Positions 16,623 to 26,262 of a stretch of DNA of 64,000 nt are shown piece after piece. Each line of letters begins with the position of its first letter. Position 1 is the stretch's first letter. The notes beneath the pieces were generated by a model. The model worked only from the letters and a program-made list of their open reading frames with translations, did not search any database and was not told the DNA's origin. The DNA comes from Litoribrevibacter albus (GTDB lineage: Bacteria; Pseudomonadota; Gammaproteobacteria; Pseudomonadales; Litoribrevibacteraceae). Location: contig NZ_BSNM01000009.1 in NCBI RefSeq assembly GCF_030159995.1, positions 124,001-188,000 of the forward strand, in the 5' to 3' direction. A program made the position numbers and the translations under genes.

Positions 16623-17915
16623 TTAAGCTGTCACTGGTTTATATGGTGTGGTGAAATTGTTATCACTGAAACGCATTAGATCGTGAATCAAATCCAACAT
16701 ATCCTGAACTTTCTGTAATTCGGTATGACCTGCAATTTCCTCAGCAAATTCCTTAGGATTTTCAAGGCCGTGCTTACGTTTAATCGCCAACAAATCATCA
16801 GTCACCGCCAAACACAACCGCCCATTAGGGGTAATTTCCACGACCGGTGATTTAAAGGCTTTGGCAAATGCCACTAAGCGTTCCTCAACTGCGGGCGTTA
16901 ATAATCTGGCTGCATTCATAGTGTCATGAGCTCTGACTTTGAACTCACGATTAAATTCATTTGAGGTTCCACGATATTTCTCACCACTAAATTTGATACT
17001 TCTGTCAGCGTCCAGACTCAAACCTTTGGCATAAGGGAAGTCCAACAAGAAGCCATGTCGATAGTAGTGATCTCGCACTGTACGGGTTCGGGTATTTCCT
17101 TTTGAATCTGTATAGGTTTCTGTTCTTTTTCTGACATAGTGAAAACAATACATCTGATATTGAAAGCTGTGATCACTACCGGCAAAGCTCCCTTCGTACA
17201 GATTCTTTATACGTCGAATATCATTACCTCGAATGAACTCACGAAAGTCCTCACCAAGCTGCTTCGCCATTGCCTCACCATCGCATTTGACCGGCTTAAG
17301 CTGATTATTGAACAGCGCATCCATAATAAAAATCTGTTCAGAAACAGGATCACGCCACTTCGCCCTTTTACGAAGCCAAAACCACAGTAACCCACCCACT
17401 ACAAGAGCGTGAATACCTAGACCAAACGAAGCATCATACCCACCGACAAATCGGCTGAGCGTAGAAAAATACTCCCAATATGAAAAATGCCACACAGGCA
17501 AGAACCAAAGCCCTATACCCAAACCAACTGAGACAAGCCCCCGTACCCAAGGCTTTTTGGAACCCTCCGGTAACGGCAGTCTTATATTACGATCATCCAG
17601 TAGAGTCCAAAGAACATACAGAGATACCGCTGGAAGCCAGAGAGAGCTAAACCCGATAAACCAAGAAACGGGTAAAAAGATGATGCCCATGCTGCCTAGC
17701 CGATAAGCAAGAAAGAACTCTAGCAACATCAGCACAACCATCGATAAATGAAGCCAGCAATAGATACGATACGGAGTATCGTCATAATCCAAAGGGCCTG
17801 TGTGATTTTCTACATCTTGAATAATCGATACCAACTCATCCTGAGAGTTTGCAGACTCTACACGAGCTTTAATATCCGCAATATTGGCAGTCACTTGACT
17901 ATTGTGTGAATACAT
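16623..17915 (-). CDS. Membrane protein with DUF3137-like C-terminal domain
   Basis: 430 residues. Hydrophobic segments at about 50-70, 75-105, 130-150 and 165-180 are followed by a soluble domain (about 195-430) with SDHSFQYQMYCFHYVRK, a Thr/Arg-rich insert (KGNTRTRTVRDHYYRHG), SNEFNREFKVRAHD and ARLLTPAVEERLVAF, as in DUF3137 proteins. It is the first gene of a two-gene unit with lemA. Function unknown; the assignment to DUF3137 is by pattern only. Confidence 0.75.
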   Translation of the reverse strand: MYSHNSQVTANIADIKARVESANSQDELVSIIQDVENHTGPLDYDDTPYRIYCWLHLSMVVLMLLEFFLAYRLGSMGIIFLPVSWFIGFSSLWLPAVSLYVLWTLLDDRNIRLPLPEGSKKPWVRGLVSVGLGIGLWFLPVWHFSYWEYFSTLSRFVGGYDASFGLGIHALVVGGLLWFWLRKRAKWRDPVSEQIFIMDALFNNQLKPVKCDGEAMAKQLGEDFREFIRGNDIRRIKNLYEGSFAGSDHSFQYQMYCFHYVRKRTETYTDSKGNTRTRTVRDHYYRHGFLLDFPYAKGLSLDADRSIKFSGEKYRGTSNEFNREFKVRAHDTMNAARLLTPAVEERLVAFAKAFKSPVVEITPNGRLCLAVTDDLLAIKRKHGLENPKEFAEEIAGHTELQKVQDMLDLIHDLMRFSDNNFTTPYKPVTA

Positions 17916-18215
17916 AAATTCCTTTTAGTACGGTAATTTCCAAGCAAAAGTGAACACGGTGAGCTGAAGATTGGGATTCCAAAAGAATGAAACACTCGAC
18001 GCGGCCGTTGACCACTGTAGAACTTGTTCGTTAAGACTGAATGACTTAACTAAGTAAGTCGCAATTGATATTGACTATATTATCACTAATATATCGCACT
18101 AAACCAGTGCACCCAGCCCGTATACAGAACACAAATGAGAACTATTACTAAAAAATAGTGTTTAGAGTTTACAAAAAAGGGCTACCTAATTGGTAACCCA
18201 TCACTGATACATTCA
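17916..18215. other. Gene-free region
   Basis: 300 AT-rich bp upstream of the DUF3137-type gene; apart from the terminator at its left end, nothing specific was recognised. Confidence 0.5.
18173..18199 (-). terminator. Rho-independent terminator for the aldehyde dehydrogenase gene
   Basis: An 8-bp stem (18179-18186 with 18192-18199, one wobble pair) around a 5-nt loop, followed on the minus strand by six T's. It lies 17 bp after the stop codon of the gene ending at 18216. Confidence 0.85.
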
Positions 18216-19712
18216 CTAAAGCTTAATCCAGGTTGCCTTGATTTCTGAGTACTTATCAAAGGCATGAAGCGATTTATCACGGCCATTACCTGACTGTTTG
18301 TAACCACCAAACGGCGCAGTCATGTCACCACCATCATACTGATTAACCCAAACTGAGCCAGCTTTTAAGCCCTTCGCAAATCGATGAGCGCGGCTCAGAT
18401 TGGATGTCCACACTGCAGCCGCTAAGCCATACACTGAGTCATTAGCAATCTTGAGTGCTTGTTCTTCGTCTTTAAAACGGATCACAGACAGCACAGGGCC
18501 AAAGATTTCTTCTTCTGCAATCGCCATGGTCGAGTCCACGTTTTCAAACACCGTTGGCTCAACGTACATGCCACCGGAAACAGGAGCGACTTTACTACCT
18601 CCTACAGTCAGTTTCGCACCTTGGCTTTGACCTTTTTCGATGTACCCCAAAACTCTCTCTAACTGGGTTTCATCAACAATGGCGCCGACATTCGTTTCCG
18701 GATCAAGAGGGTTGCCAGGCTTCCAGTTTTTAACGGCTGCCCTGACCTTCTCCATAAACGCATCCGCAATGCTATCTTCTACCAATAAACGAGAACCGGC
18801 TGTACAGACTTCCCCCTGATTGAAACAAATAGCACTGGCTGCAGCTTCGGCAGCGGCATCCAGATCTGGCGCATCGGCAAACACCACATTCGGCGATTTA
18901 CCACCCGCTTCGGTCCATACCCGTTTCATGTTGGATTGACCAGCAAACACCATCAGTTGCTTGGCAACACCCGTAGAACCGGTGAACACCAAGGTATCTA
19001 CGTCCATATGAAGCGCTAACGCTTTACCCACCGTATGACCAAAGCCAGGAAGCACATTGAATACCCCATCAGGAATGCCCGCTTCTTTAGCCAGTTGGGC
19101 AAGTTTAATAGCAGTCAGCGGAGACTTCTCGGACGGTTTAAGAATCACCGAATTACCCATTGCCAAGGCTGGTGCATATTTCCAGGTCGCCATGATCATT
19201 GGGAAATTCCAAGGTACAATTGCCGCTACAACGCCTACCGCTTCGCGAGTGACCATGCCTAATTCATTATGGGGAGTTGGCGCAATTTCGTCGTAGATTT
19301 TATCTGTGGCTTCTGCCGTCCAACGTAATGCGCGTAAGGTCGCATTCACGTCTACATTAAAAGAGTCATTAATCGGCTTACCCATATCAAGGGTTTCAAG
19401 TAACGCAAGCTCTTCAGCATTAGCCTCAATCAAATCAGCAAATGCTTGCAAAACCTTTTTGCGCTCAGCAGGCGCTTTATTGGACCATTCCCCGGAATTA
19501 AAAGCAGCTCGGGCAGCACTTACCGCAATATTGGCATCGACATCATCACAACTGGCTACTTTGCAAAGCAAACCATTATCGATAGGACTGATGCAATCAA
19601 AGGTGTCTCTACTTTGTGCATCGACTAACTGACCATTGATAAATGCACGACCTTCCATAGTGATTTGCTCTTTAAGAGCAGTCCAGTATTCAAGACTTTG
19701 AACATTAGTCAT
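18216..19712 (-). CDS. puuC: Aldehyde dehydrogenase, PuuC/KauB type
   Basis: 498 residues; NAD(P)-dependent oxidation of aminoaldehydes from putrescine or diaminopropane breakdown. It shows VPWNFPMIMATWKYAPALAMGN, the nucleotide-binding FTGSTGVAK, the active-site Glu region (WTEAGGKSPN) and the catalytic Cys in NQGEVCTAGSR, with the C-terminal AAVWTSNLSRAH. Closest in character to gamma-glutamyl-gamma-aminobutyraldehyde dehydrogenases. It is transcribed divergently from the bauA-like transaminase, so the 261-bp gap is a probable shared control region. Exact substrate inferred. Confidence 0.88.
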   Translation of the reverse strand: MTNVQSLEYWTALKEQITMEGRAFINGQLVDAQSRDTFDCISPIDNGLLCKVASCDDVDANIAVSAARAAFNSGEWSNKAPAERKKVLQAFADLIEANAEELALLETLDMGKPINDSFNVDVNATLRALRWTAEATDKIYDEIAPTPHNELGMVTREAVGVVAAIVPWNFPMIMATWKYAPALAMGNSVILKPSEKSPLTAIKLAQLAKEAGIPDGVFNVLPGFGHTVGKALALHMDVDTLVFTGSTGVAKQLMVFAGQSNMKRVWTEAGGKSPNVVFADAPDLDAAAEAAASAICFNQGEVCTAGSRLLVEDSIADAFMEKVRAAVKNWKPGNPLDPETNVGAIVDETQLERVLGYIEKGQSQGAKLTVGGSKVAPVSGGMYVEPTVFENVDSTMAIAEEEIFGPVLSVIRFKDEEQALKIANDSVYGLAAAVWTSNLSRAHRFAKGLKAGSVWVNQYDGGDMTAPFGGYKQSGNGRDKSLHAFDKYSEIKATWIKL

Positions 19713-19973
19713 ATCGATTACCTATTGTTTGACGTTCAATTTGAAGATAGACCTTACTCCAAAAGCTGCAACATTTTCAATATATCGAACACAAAGTTTT
19801 TAATCTCACTTTATTATTAAAAACAAAGAAGCCAGGTTTTATGAGCTCCCGAAGGCATCACGAAAGACAAATGTTGGCTTTTTGTTATTTTCTTCAATCA
19901 AAGGCTTGATGTTTTATTTTTTTGACATACACTCCCAAACATATGTTCAAAATAACAAACAGAGGTTTCAATC

Positions 19974-21278
19974 ATGTCATCCACTTCTCTTGATGCTTTT
20001 TGGATGCCCTTCACTGCCAACCGTCAGTTTAAAGCTGAGCCACGTTTATTGGTCTCAGCAGAAGGGATGTACTACAAGTCGGATGATGGCCGATCCATTC
20101 TGGATGGCACCGCAGGACTATGGTGTACGAATGCTGGCCACGGACGTAAACAAATCTCAGAGGCAGTTGCCAAACAAATTCACGAGCTGGATTACGCACC
20201 TACCTTTCAAATGGGCCATCCTCTTCCGTTTGAGCTAGCACAACGTCTAGTTAAGCACAGCCCGGAAGGCATGAACCATGTTTTCTTCACAAACTCGGGT
20301 TCAGAATCCGTCGACACCGCGCTTAAAATTGCATTGGCTTATCATAAGGCCAAAGGCAATGGCAGCAAGACACGTCTAATTGGTCGTGAAAAAGGCTATC
20401 ACGGCACCAACTTCGGTGGCATTTCTGTAGGCGGTCTGGGCAACAACCGTCGTTTCTTCGGTAGCCTTCTTACTGGCGTCGATCATCTGCAACATGCATG
20501 GACACCAGAAAACATCTTCAGTAAAGGCCTACCTGATCATGGTGTTGAACTGGCCGAAGAATTGAACACAATGATTCAACTTCATGGTGCCGAAAACATT
20601 GCCGCTGTTATTGTTGAACCCGTTGTTGGCTCAGGTGGTGTTTATATGCCACCGCAAGGCTATCTAAAGCGCCTTCGTGAAATTACCGCCCAAAACGACA
20701 TCCTCCTAATTTTTGATGAAGTAATTACCGGGTATGGTCGTGTGGGTGAAGCCTTTGCAGCAAACCGCATGGGCGTTACTCCAGACATCATTACTACTGC
20801 GAAAGGCTTGACCAATGGTGCAATCCCAATGGGTGCCGTCTTTGTACAGGACTTCATCCACGATGCCTTCATGCATGGGCCAGAGGAAGTCATTGAACTC
20901 TTCCACGGTTACACCTATTCCGGTCATCCGGTTGCAGCGGCTGCGGCACTTGCTACGCTGGACATTTATGAACAAGAAAATCTGTTTAATAAAGCCATCG
21001 AATTAGAACAGCACTGGCAAGAAGCACTTCACTCGCTTCGTGAATACGATGTCGTAAAAGACATTCGTAACTACGGTCTGGTCGGCGCGGTTGAATTCCA
21101 TCAAGGGGACAAACTAGGTGAGCGCGGCTACAAAGCCTTTAACCATTGTTTCTGGAAAGAAAACACCTTGGTTCGATGCACAGGCGATGTGATTGCCATG
21201 TCACCGCCACTGATTATCAGCGAAAACCAAATTGATGAACTGGTTGCATCGCTAGGCAATGCCATTAAAACGCTTTAA
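19974..21278 (+). CDS. bauA: Beta-alanine (omega-amino acid)--pyruvate aminotransferase
   Basis: 434 residues, class III PLP transaminase. The N terminus LDAFWMPFTANRQFKAEPRLL is diagnostic of omega-amino acid:pyruvate aminotransferases. PLP-site motifs are NSGSESVDTALKIALAYHKAKG, the metal-like LIFDEVITGYGRVGE, and the Schiff-base lysine in TTAKGLTNGAIPMG. It converts beta-alanine and pyruvate to malonate semialdehyde and alanine. The next gene encodes the semialdehyde dehydrogenase, completing the beta-alanine route as in Pseudomonas bauA-bauC. Confidence 0.9.
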   Translation: MSSTSLDAFWMPFTANRQFKAEPRLLVSAEGMYYKSDDGRSILDGTAGLWCTNAGHGRKQISEAVAKQIHELDYAPTFQMGHPLPFELAQRLVKHSPEGMNHVFFTNSGSESVDTALKIALAYHKAKGNGSKTRLIGREKGYHGTNFGGISVGGLGNNRRFFGSLLTGVDHLQHAWTPENIFSKGLPDHGVELAEELNTMIQLHGAENIAAVIVEPVVGSGGVYMPPQGYLKRLREITAQNDILLIFDEVITGYGRVGEAFAANRMGVTPDIITTAKGLTNGAIPMGAVFVQDFIHDAFMHGPEEVIELFHGYTYSGHPVAAAAALATLDIYEQENLFNKAIELEQHWQEALHSLREYDVVKDIRNYGLVGAVEFHQGDKLGERGYKAFNHCFWKENTLVRCTGDVIAMSPPLIISENQIDELVASLGNAIKTL

Positions 21279-21290
21279 TTGCCCTATTCT

Positions 21291-21343
21291 CTTTTACAGT
21301 TACTGGTTTTTACAACTACTGGTTTTTACAAGTACTGGTTTTT
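21291..21343 (+). repeat. Three 16-bp tandem repeats
   Basis: Copies at 21291-21306, 21307-21322 and 21323-21338, differing at two or three positions, plus a partial fourth, in the 133-bp gap between the transaminase and dehydrogenase genes. Confidence 0.9.
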
Positions 21344-21411
21344 AGCAAGCAATCAATAAGCGTAACGACAAAGATTAACGACTTTAAATACATTAGAAGT
21401 ACGGAATTCAC

Positions 21412-22899
21412 ATGAAGCAAATTACTCACTTTATTAACGGTCAAGTTACCGCTCCGAGCGAGCGCCAAGCGCCTGTTTTTAACCCCGCTTTGGGCGAACA
21501 AACCGCAGAAGTGTCTCTGGCATCGGCAAGCCAGGTTGAAGAAGCAATCTCGGTGGCCAAAACCGCATTCGAAAGCTGGTCGAAAGTTACCCCGTTGAAT
21601 CGCGCCCGAATTCTTTTCAAGTTTAAGATGCTTCTGGATGAACGCATTGACGAACTGGCTGAGCTGATCAGCTCAGAGCACGGTAAAGTTTTTGAAGACG
21701 CTAAAGGCGAAATCATTCGCGGTGTTGAAGTGGTTGAGTTTGCATGTGGCATCCCTCAGATGCTGAAAGGTGAAATTACTGAACAAGTAGGTAGTGATGT
21801 TGATGCTTATTCTGTCAATCAGCCGCTAGGCGTTGTTGCTGGTATTTCACCATTTAACTTCCCGGCAATGGTACCTATGTGGATGTGGCCTGTGGCCATT
21901 GCTTGTGGCAACACCTTCGTTTTGAAACCCTCAGAGAAAGATCCATCAGCTTCTCTATTGATCGCCGAATGGTTAAAAGAATGTGGCCTCCCGGATGGTG
22001 TTTTCAATGTTGTGAATGGTGATAAAGAAGCCGTTGATGTCCTTCTGACGCACCCCGACATTCAGGCGGTCAGCTTCGTAGGTTCGACACCAATTGCAGA
22101 GTATATCTACTCCACCGCGAGCAAGCATTGCAAGCGTGTTCAAGCGTTAGGCGGTGCCAAAAACCACATGGTTGTCATGCCGGATGCCGACATCGATTCA
22201 GCCGTAAATGCGTTGATGGGTGCTGCTTATGGCTCTGCAGGTGAACGCTGTATGGCGATCTCTGTGGCCGTTGCCGTGGGGGACATTGCGGATGAACTGG
22301 TCGAAAAATTAGCCGCCAAAACTCGCGAGCTTAAAATCGGTAATGGTGCTAATCGAGGCCTGGACATGGGGCCACTGGTCACCAAAGAACATTTAGCCAA
22401 AGTGAAAGGCTATGTAGATACCGGTGTTTCTGAAGGCGCTACTCTGGTTGTTGATGGCCGAGATCTGTCTGTCGATGGCTGTGAAAATGGCTTCTTCATG
22501 GGCGGCTGTTTATTCGACAACGTAACCACCGGCATGACCATCTACCAGGAAGAAATCTTTGGCCCGGTCCTTTGTGTGGTGCGTGTTCCTGATTACGCCA
22601 CCGCCGCCCAAATGATCAACGATCATGAATACGGCAACGGCACCAGTATATTTACCCGCAGCGGTGCAGTGGCCCGCAAGTTTACACATGACATTCAGGT
22701 GGGCATGGTAGGCGTGAATGTGCCTATCCCTGTACCGATGGCGTTCCATGCATTTGGGGGTTGGAAACGTTCGTTGTTTGGCAGCAACCATGTTCATGGC
22801 CCTGAAGGCGTTCGTTTCTACACCAAACGCAAAGCCGTCACGGTTCGTTGGCCGGAAGGCGACATCGGGGCTGAGTTCGTCATGCCGACGATGAAATAA
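21412..22899 (+). CDS. bauC: CoA-acylating (methyl)malonate-semialdehyde dehydrogenase
   Basis: 495 residues. Converts malonate semialdehyde to acetyl-CoA (or methylmalonate semialdehyde to propionyl-CoA). MmsA features: [52 protein letters not shown] and the catalytic Cys in [15 protein letters not shown]; the active-site Glu of ordinary aldehyde dehydrogenases is replaced (GGAKN), as expected for this CoA-acylating class. It sits downstream of bauA, so beta-alanine catabolism is the likeliest role, though valine breakdown (mmsA) is an alternative. Confidence 0.92.
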   Translation: MKQITHFINGQVTAPSERQAPVFNPALGEQTAEVSLASASQVEEAISVAKTAFESWSKVTPLNRARILFKFKMLLDERIDELAELISSEHGKVFEDAKGEIIRGVEVVEFACGIPQMLKGEITEQVGSDVDAYSVNQPLGVVAGISPFNFPAMVPMWMWPVAIACGNTFVLKPSEKDPSASLLIAEWLKECGLPDGVFNVVNGDKEAVDVLLTHPDIQAVSFVGSTPIAEYIYSTASKHCKRVQALGGAKNHMVVMPDADIDSAVNALMGAAYGSAGERCMAISVAVAVGDIADELVEKLAAKTRELKIGNGANRGLDMGPLVTKEHLAKVKGYVDTGVSEGATLVVDGRDLSVDGCENGFFMGGCLFDNVTTGMTIYQEEIFGPVLCVVRVPDYATAAQMINDHEYGNGTSIFTRSGAVARKFTHDIQVGMVGVNVPIPVPMAFHAFGGWKRSLFGSNHVHGPEGVRFYTKRKAVTVRWPEGDIGAEFVMPTMK

Positions 22900-22946
22900 G
22901 CGATCAATAAAACCGCCTAAATAGCACAAGAGAACATCCCTTGTTC

Positions 22947-22986
22947 GCCCTCCCCTGATTTCCAAAAAATCATGAGGGCTTTTTTA
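22947..22986 (+). terminator. Rho-independent terminator after bauC
   Basis: GC-rich inverted repeat (GCCCTC near 22947 with GAGGGC near 22974, interrupted by a small bulge) ending in a T6 run. It overlaps a spurious early start of the cupin frame at 22972 and so supports the later start at 23017. Confidence 0.85.
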
Positions 22987-23016
22987 GGACAGCCAACCAT
23001 TTTGGAACAGTCGATT

Positions 23017-23373
23017 ATGAGCATTCAAAGCATTAAAGATGTCAGCGCGGATAACATCCCTGCTGACAATTACCTCCCTGACGATGAGAAAATCCTTTCT
23101 GGTCGCCCAGAACAAAATGTCTGGAATGTTTTCTCGTCCAAAGATGATAAATTTCACACCGGAATTTGGGATGCTCAAGCCGGGCATTGGAAAGTCAGCT
23201 ACACGGAAGATGAGTACTGCGTCATTCTGGGAGGTGAATCCATCATTCATGATGCCGACGGAAACACCAAACGAGTAAAACAAGGCGATCACTTTGTGAT
23301 TCCCGCTGGTTTTCAGGGCACCTGGGAAGTACCAAGCTATTGTAAAAAGATCTACGTCATTTACGAAGCCTGA
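23017..23373 (+). CDS. EutQ-like cupin (DUF861) protein
   Basis: 118 residues starting at MSIQSIKD (ATG 23017). A single cupin fold with DEYCVILGGESIIHDADGN, then VKQGDHFVIPAGFQGTWEV, as in DUF861 cupins. It lies between the beta-alanine genes and the FAD oxidase; cupins of this type recur in amine-catabolism clusters (possibly bauB-like). The catalytic role is unknown. Confidence 0.82.
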   Translation: MSIQSIKDVSADNIPADNYLPDDEKILSGRPEQNVWNVFSSKDDKFHTGIWDAQAGHWKVSYTEDEYCVILGGESIIHDADGNTKRVKQGDHFVIPAGFQGTWEVPSYCKKIYVIYEA

Positions 23374-23498
23374 GCATTTCAGAAGATCATTTAGTACAGA
23401 TAAAGCAAGACAGATAAACAAAGACAAATCGAACCAAGAATAACGAAAAACAAAACTCATAACCCTCAGTAGTAGACAAACCAAGGTCAGGAGCTGAT

Positions 23499-24797
23499 AT
23501 GAAACGTACGCCGCATACCAATTCTTATTACGCAGCCACAGCGAATCAGAAAAGCGATCGACCCCCTCTTACTGAAGCTCTAGACACCCAAATCTGTATT
23601 CTAGGTGCCGGTTTTACAGGTATCTCCAGCGCCCTACATTTGGCTGAAGCGGGTTATAAAGTGATCGTACTGGAAGCCGCACGCATTGGCTTTGGAGCCA
23701 GCGGACGCAACGGCGGCCAATTAGTAAACAGCTACAGCCGAGACATTGATACCATTGAAAACAACTACGGTTCGGACCTCGGCAGCGCACTGGGCAATAT
23801 GGCCTTCGAAGGTGGCAACATCATTCGTGAGCGCATTGAAAAGTACAACATCGACTGTGACTACAAAGAAGGCGGTATTTTTGCGGCCTTTAATGACAAA
23901 CAATTCAACGAACTAAAAGAGCAAAAAGCCCTTTGGGAACGCTACGGCAATGATCAGTTAGAACTCCTGAATGAAGACGCCATCCGTGAACACATTGCCA
24001 CTGATCGATACATTGGCGGCTTACTGGATCATTCAGGCGGACACATTCACCCGCTCAATCTGGTGCTTGGCGAAGCTGCCGCCTTCGAATCCTTAGGTGG
24101 ACAAATCTTTGAAGACTCAACAGTTATCAAAATTGATCGCAACGAACACACCCCAGGCAAGCGCCCGAAAGTCTTCACCGAACAAGGCTCCATCACCTGC
24201 GACTACCTACTACTCGCAGGTAATGCTTATATGGGCGGATTAGTCCCTGAGTTATCGGCTAAATCCATGCCGTGCGGCACTCAGATTGTTACCACCGAAG
24301 TCCTGGATGAAAGCACCGCTCGATCACTGATTCCTAAAGGCCATTGCGTTGAGGACTGTAATTTCAAGCTCGACTACTATCGTGTCACCCGTGATAACCG
24401 ACTGCTGTACGGCGGCGGTGTGACCTACGGCGGTGGCGACCCGGCTTCTATCGAACAGTTTGTACGTGGACACTTAGAAAAGACCTTCCCTCAATTGAAA
24501 GGCGTTCGATTTGATTACGCCTGGGGCGGCGACTTCCTTCTGACCATGAGCCGCCTCCCACAACTAGGCCGACTAACTGATACAATCTACTACGCTCAGG
24601 GCTACAGCGGTCATGGCGTCACCACAACACATTTGGTTGGTAAACTGGTAGCGGAAACCATCAAAGGCCACGCAGAGCGCTTTGACTCCTTTGCTGCGTT
24701 GAAACACTACCCATTCCCTGGCGGACGCATGTTTAGAGTGCCTTACACCGCCATTGGTGCGTTCTATTATGGATTGAGGGATAAGTTGGGGATTTAA
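23499..24797 (+). CDS. FAD-dependent oxidoreductase, PuuB/PauB type
   Basis: 432 residues of the D-amino-acid-oxidase-like flavoprotein superfamily. The FAD-binding motif GAGFTGISSALHLAEAG is followed by VLEAARIGFGASGRNGGQL, a signature of gamma-glutamylputrescine or polyamine oxidases. The C-terminal part has GYSGHGVTTTHLVGKLVAE. It would oxidise a primary amine to an aldehyde plus ammonia and H2O2, feeding the aldehyde dehydrogenase at 18216. No puuA or puuD partner is present, so the glutamylated route is not proven. Confidence 0.87.
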   Translation: MKRTPHTNSYYAATANQKSDRPPLTEALDTQICILGAGFTGISSALHLAEAGYKVIVLEAARIGFGASGRNGGQLVNSYSRDIDTIENNYGSDLGSALGNMAFEGGNIIRERIEKYNIDCDYKEGGIFAAFNDKQFNELKEQKALWERYGNDQLELLNEDAIREHIATDRYIGGLLDHSGGHIHPLNLVLGEAAAFESLGGQIFEDSTVIKIDRNEHTPGKRPKVFTEQGSITCDYLLLAGNAYMGGLVPELSAKSMPCGTQIVTTEVLDESTARSLIPKGHCVEDCNFKLDYYRVTRDNRLLYGGGVTYGGGDPASIEQFVRGHLEKTFPQLKGVRFDYAWGGDFLLTMSRLPQLGRLTDTIYYAQGYSGHGVTTTHLVGKLVAETIKGHAERFDSFAALKHYPFPGGRMFRVPYTAIGAFYYGLRDKLGI

Positions 24798-24840
24798 ATA
24801 TTTCTCTTCTACAGCCGGAACCGAATTAACAGCCAAGCTA

Positions 24841-24857
24841 AGGGGCACCCTGCCCCT
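24841..24857. other. Short GC hairpin after the FAD oxidase gene
   Basis: Perfect 7-bp stem (24841-24847 with 24851-24857) and 3-nt loop, 43 bp after the stop codon. It lacks a T-run, so it is at most a weak terminator. Confidence 0.4.
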
Positions 24858-24910
24858 AGTAATTGCCGATATACATGAAATGCATAATCGCATTCACACA
24901 CATGGTTACA

Positions 24911-25324
24911 TCATTCCTTTAGCTTTCCTTTAAACCATTTTACTTGGTGTGCATCACTCCACCACCAACGCTCCTTCGTCCATGTAAAAGTCGTTTCAAT
25001 GTTTTTTCCTCGTACGGTTCCCTCCCAAACGATCTTTCCGTGATCATCACTTAGTGAGGTAGACATAAATTGTATGCCATCGGCCGTTTCTTCAGCTGTA
25101 TATACGCTGGGACTAAATCCCCACTCAACGCATCCTGACGATGAAAACATACCGTTGGTAAAACTAAGTTCATCATCGCCATCCTGATCTGCCGTACTGC
25201 CTTGCATACCAGTCTCGCCAATAAAATGCAGTCCATCCAAAGGAGCGCTAAGCGCACTCGGATTAACTGATGCAAGAAATAGAAGTAAAAAGAAGCTATA
25301 AAAAATTCGATTTTTGTACATCAT
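24911..25324 (-). CDS. Small secreted protein of unknown function
   Basis: 137 residues from the ATG at 25324, which has GGAG 6 bases upstream. A signal peptide (about 1-26, FYSFFLLLFLASVNPSALSA) is followed by a Trp-rich soluble domain (VEWGFSP, WEGTVRG, WTKERWWWSDAHQVKWFKG). The pattern of alternating aromatic strands suggests a beta-rich lipocalin-like or immunity-like fold, but no family was recognised. It lies at the edge of the cassette island. Confidence 0.7.
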   Translation of the reverse strand: MMYKNRIFYSFFLLLFLASVNPSALSAPLDGLHFIGETGMQGSTADQDGDDELSFTNGMFSSSGCVEWGFSPSVYTAEETADGIQFMSTSLSDDHGKIVWEGTVRGKNIETTFTWTKERWWWSDAHQVKWFKGKLKE

Positions 25325-25850
25325 CACATTCTCCACCCATACTGTTTTTTGTCCTGCCAACAAAAACAATGGCTCCGTTTAAAGTATAGAGAAGAATGGT
25401 TGACCACGAATGCTGAGAAACAGTAACTCGCTGTTAGCTGGTAAAAGTAAGTCTAGAGGACCTCTGTCTTGAATTGGTAATGAGTAGTCCGCCTGTTTCG
25501 CGTTGGAGCTGCCCTTCGTTCGAGTGACTTATAACTGGACGCATGTAGTTAAGCGAGCCCGACTATTGAAGCGCCGGATGCGAGGGTAACGGATTGATTT
25601 CTAGGGTGTCACCTCACGACTTTTTGAGGATAGACACATGCTGAGGGTATCCTCAGTAGAACCACGATAGATGTTGGTGATGGTTCGGCACTCCGACAGT
25701 TCTTACGAACTGACAACAGCAATGAAAGAATCGGCAGTGGTGCCAATAAGAGGAAACAGAACAGACTATTAAGAATCGAGCTCTGACCTTGGAGGGCCTT
25801 CAAGTTTTTGCGCCTTGACAACCCCCGGTCATATAGATGTTAGAAGTAAT
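25325..25850. other. Gene-free segment beside the cassette array, possible mobile-element remnant
   Basis: About 525 bp without a convincing gene. A 70-codon frame at 25609-25821 (minus, TTG start) shows no recognisable family. The right edge (about 25838-25845) has a GTTAGA core like one end of an attC site, but its partner arm is not found. The segment is richer in GC and short hairpins than the cassettes next to it (for example GAGG...CCTC around 25625-25655). It could be a disrupted attC plus a remnant of an inserted element, or a structured RNA. Confidence 0.4.
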
Positions 25851-26159
25851 TTACCTTCCGTGCTTTCCACCTACGAGTAAATCATAACTCCACTCAAAAC
25901 TTGCATTTGGAAATAGCTTTTCAAATTTGGCTTTTACACTAGACATATCCGGATCAAGAATACGATCATCGGCAACTGAAACTTTAGTAATATTCTTGTA
26001 TTTCGCAATTCGCTTATACAAGTTTGATAATCCAACTTCACTGTAGCATTTGGCTCCTACTCTAAGTGAAATAACCTCTTCAGCAGAAACCTCTTTTTCA
26101 GCTCTTTCAAGCTCACTTTTATCCCAAAGAATAAGATTTCCTTCTGTGAATATTTCCAT
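25851..26159 (-). CDS. Cassette-borne hypothetical protein
   Basis: 102 residues from the ATG at 26159; an upstream in-frame start at 26204 would fall within the cassette junction, so the shorter form is preferred. The ribosome site is weak. Acidic-basic mixed sequence, with no signal or membrane segment; SLRVGAKCYSEVGLSNLYKRIAKYKNITKVSVADDRILD suggests a small alpha/beta fold. It starts 22 bp after an attC site and ends just before a half-attC, so it is a one-gene integron cassette. Function unknown. Confidence 0.65.
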   Translation of the reverse strand: MEIFTEGNLILWDKSELERAEKEVSAEEVISLRVGAKCYSEVGLSNLYKRIAKYKNITKVSVADDRILDPDMSSVKAKFEKLFPNASFEWSYDLLVGGKHGR

Positions 26160-26180
26160 ATGCTCGAATTCCCGATTACT

Positions 26181-26250
26181 TCTAACGCCCGCAACACCGG
26201 ACAATTTGTAGCGAAGCGGAGAATTGTTCCGAGTGCTTGCGATTGTTATG
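26181..26250 (-). other. Integron attC recombination site
   Basis: Imperfect inverted repeat of about 70 bp. Read on the minus strand it begins CATAACAATCGCAAGCAC and ends GTGTTGCGGGCGTTAGA; the arms pair except for an unpaired base and the AAT/GCC spacer mismatch next to the TAAC/GTTA ends. That asymmetry defines attC orientation and puts the site 3' of the caspase gene, which ends 12 bp away. The GTTAGA end matches the GTTRRRY core where IntI cuts. The same layout recurs at 28761. Confidence 0.85.
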
Positions 26251-26262
26251 TTTTTTCACGGA

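Noticed and set aside
18400..19632. Several frames antisense to the aldehyde dehydrogenase gene
   Set aside because: All are shadows of the strongly supported dehydrogenase frame.
25609..25821. 70-codon frame on the minus strand next to the cassettes
   Set aside because: Starts with TTG without a ribosome site, has no recognisable motif and overlaps hairpins; treated as non-coding.
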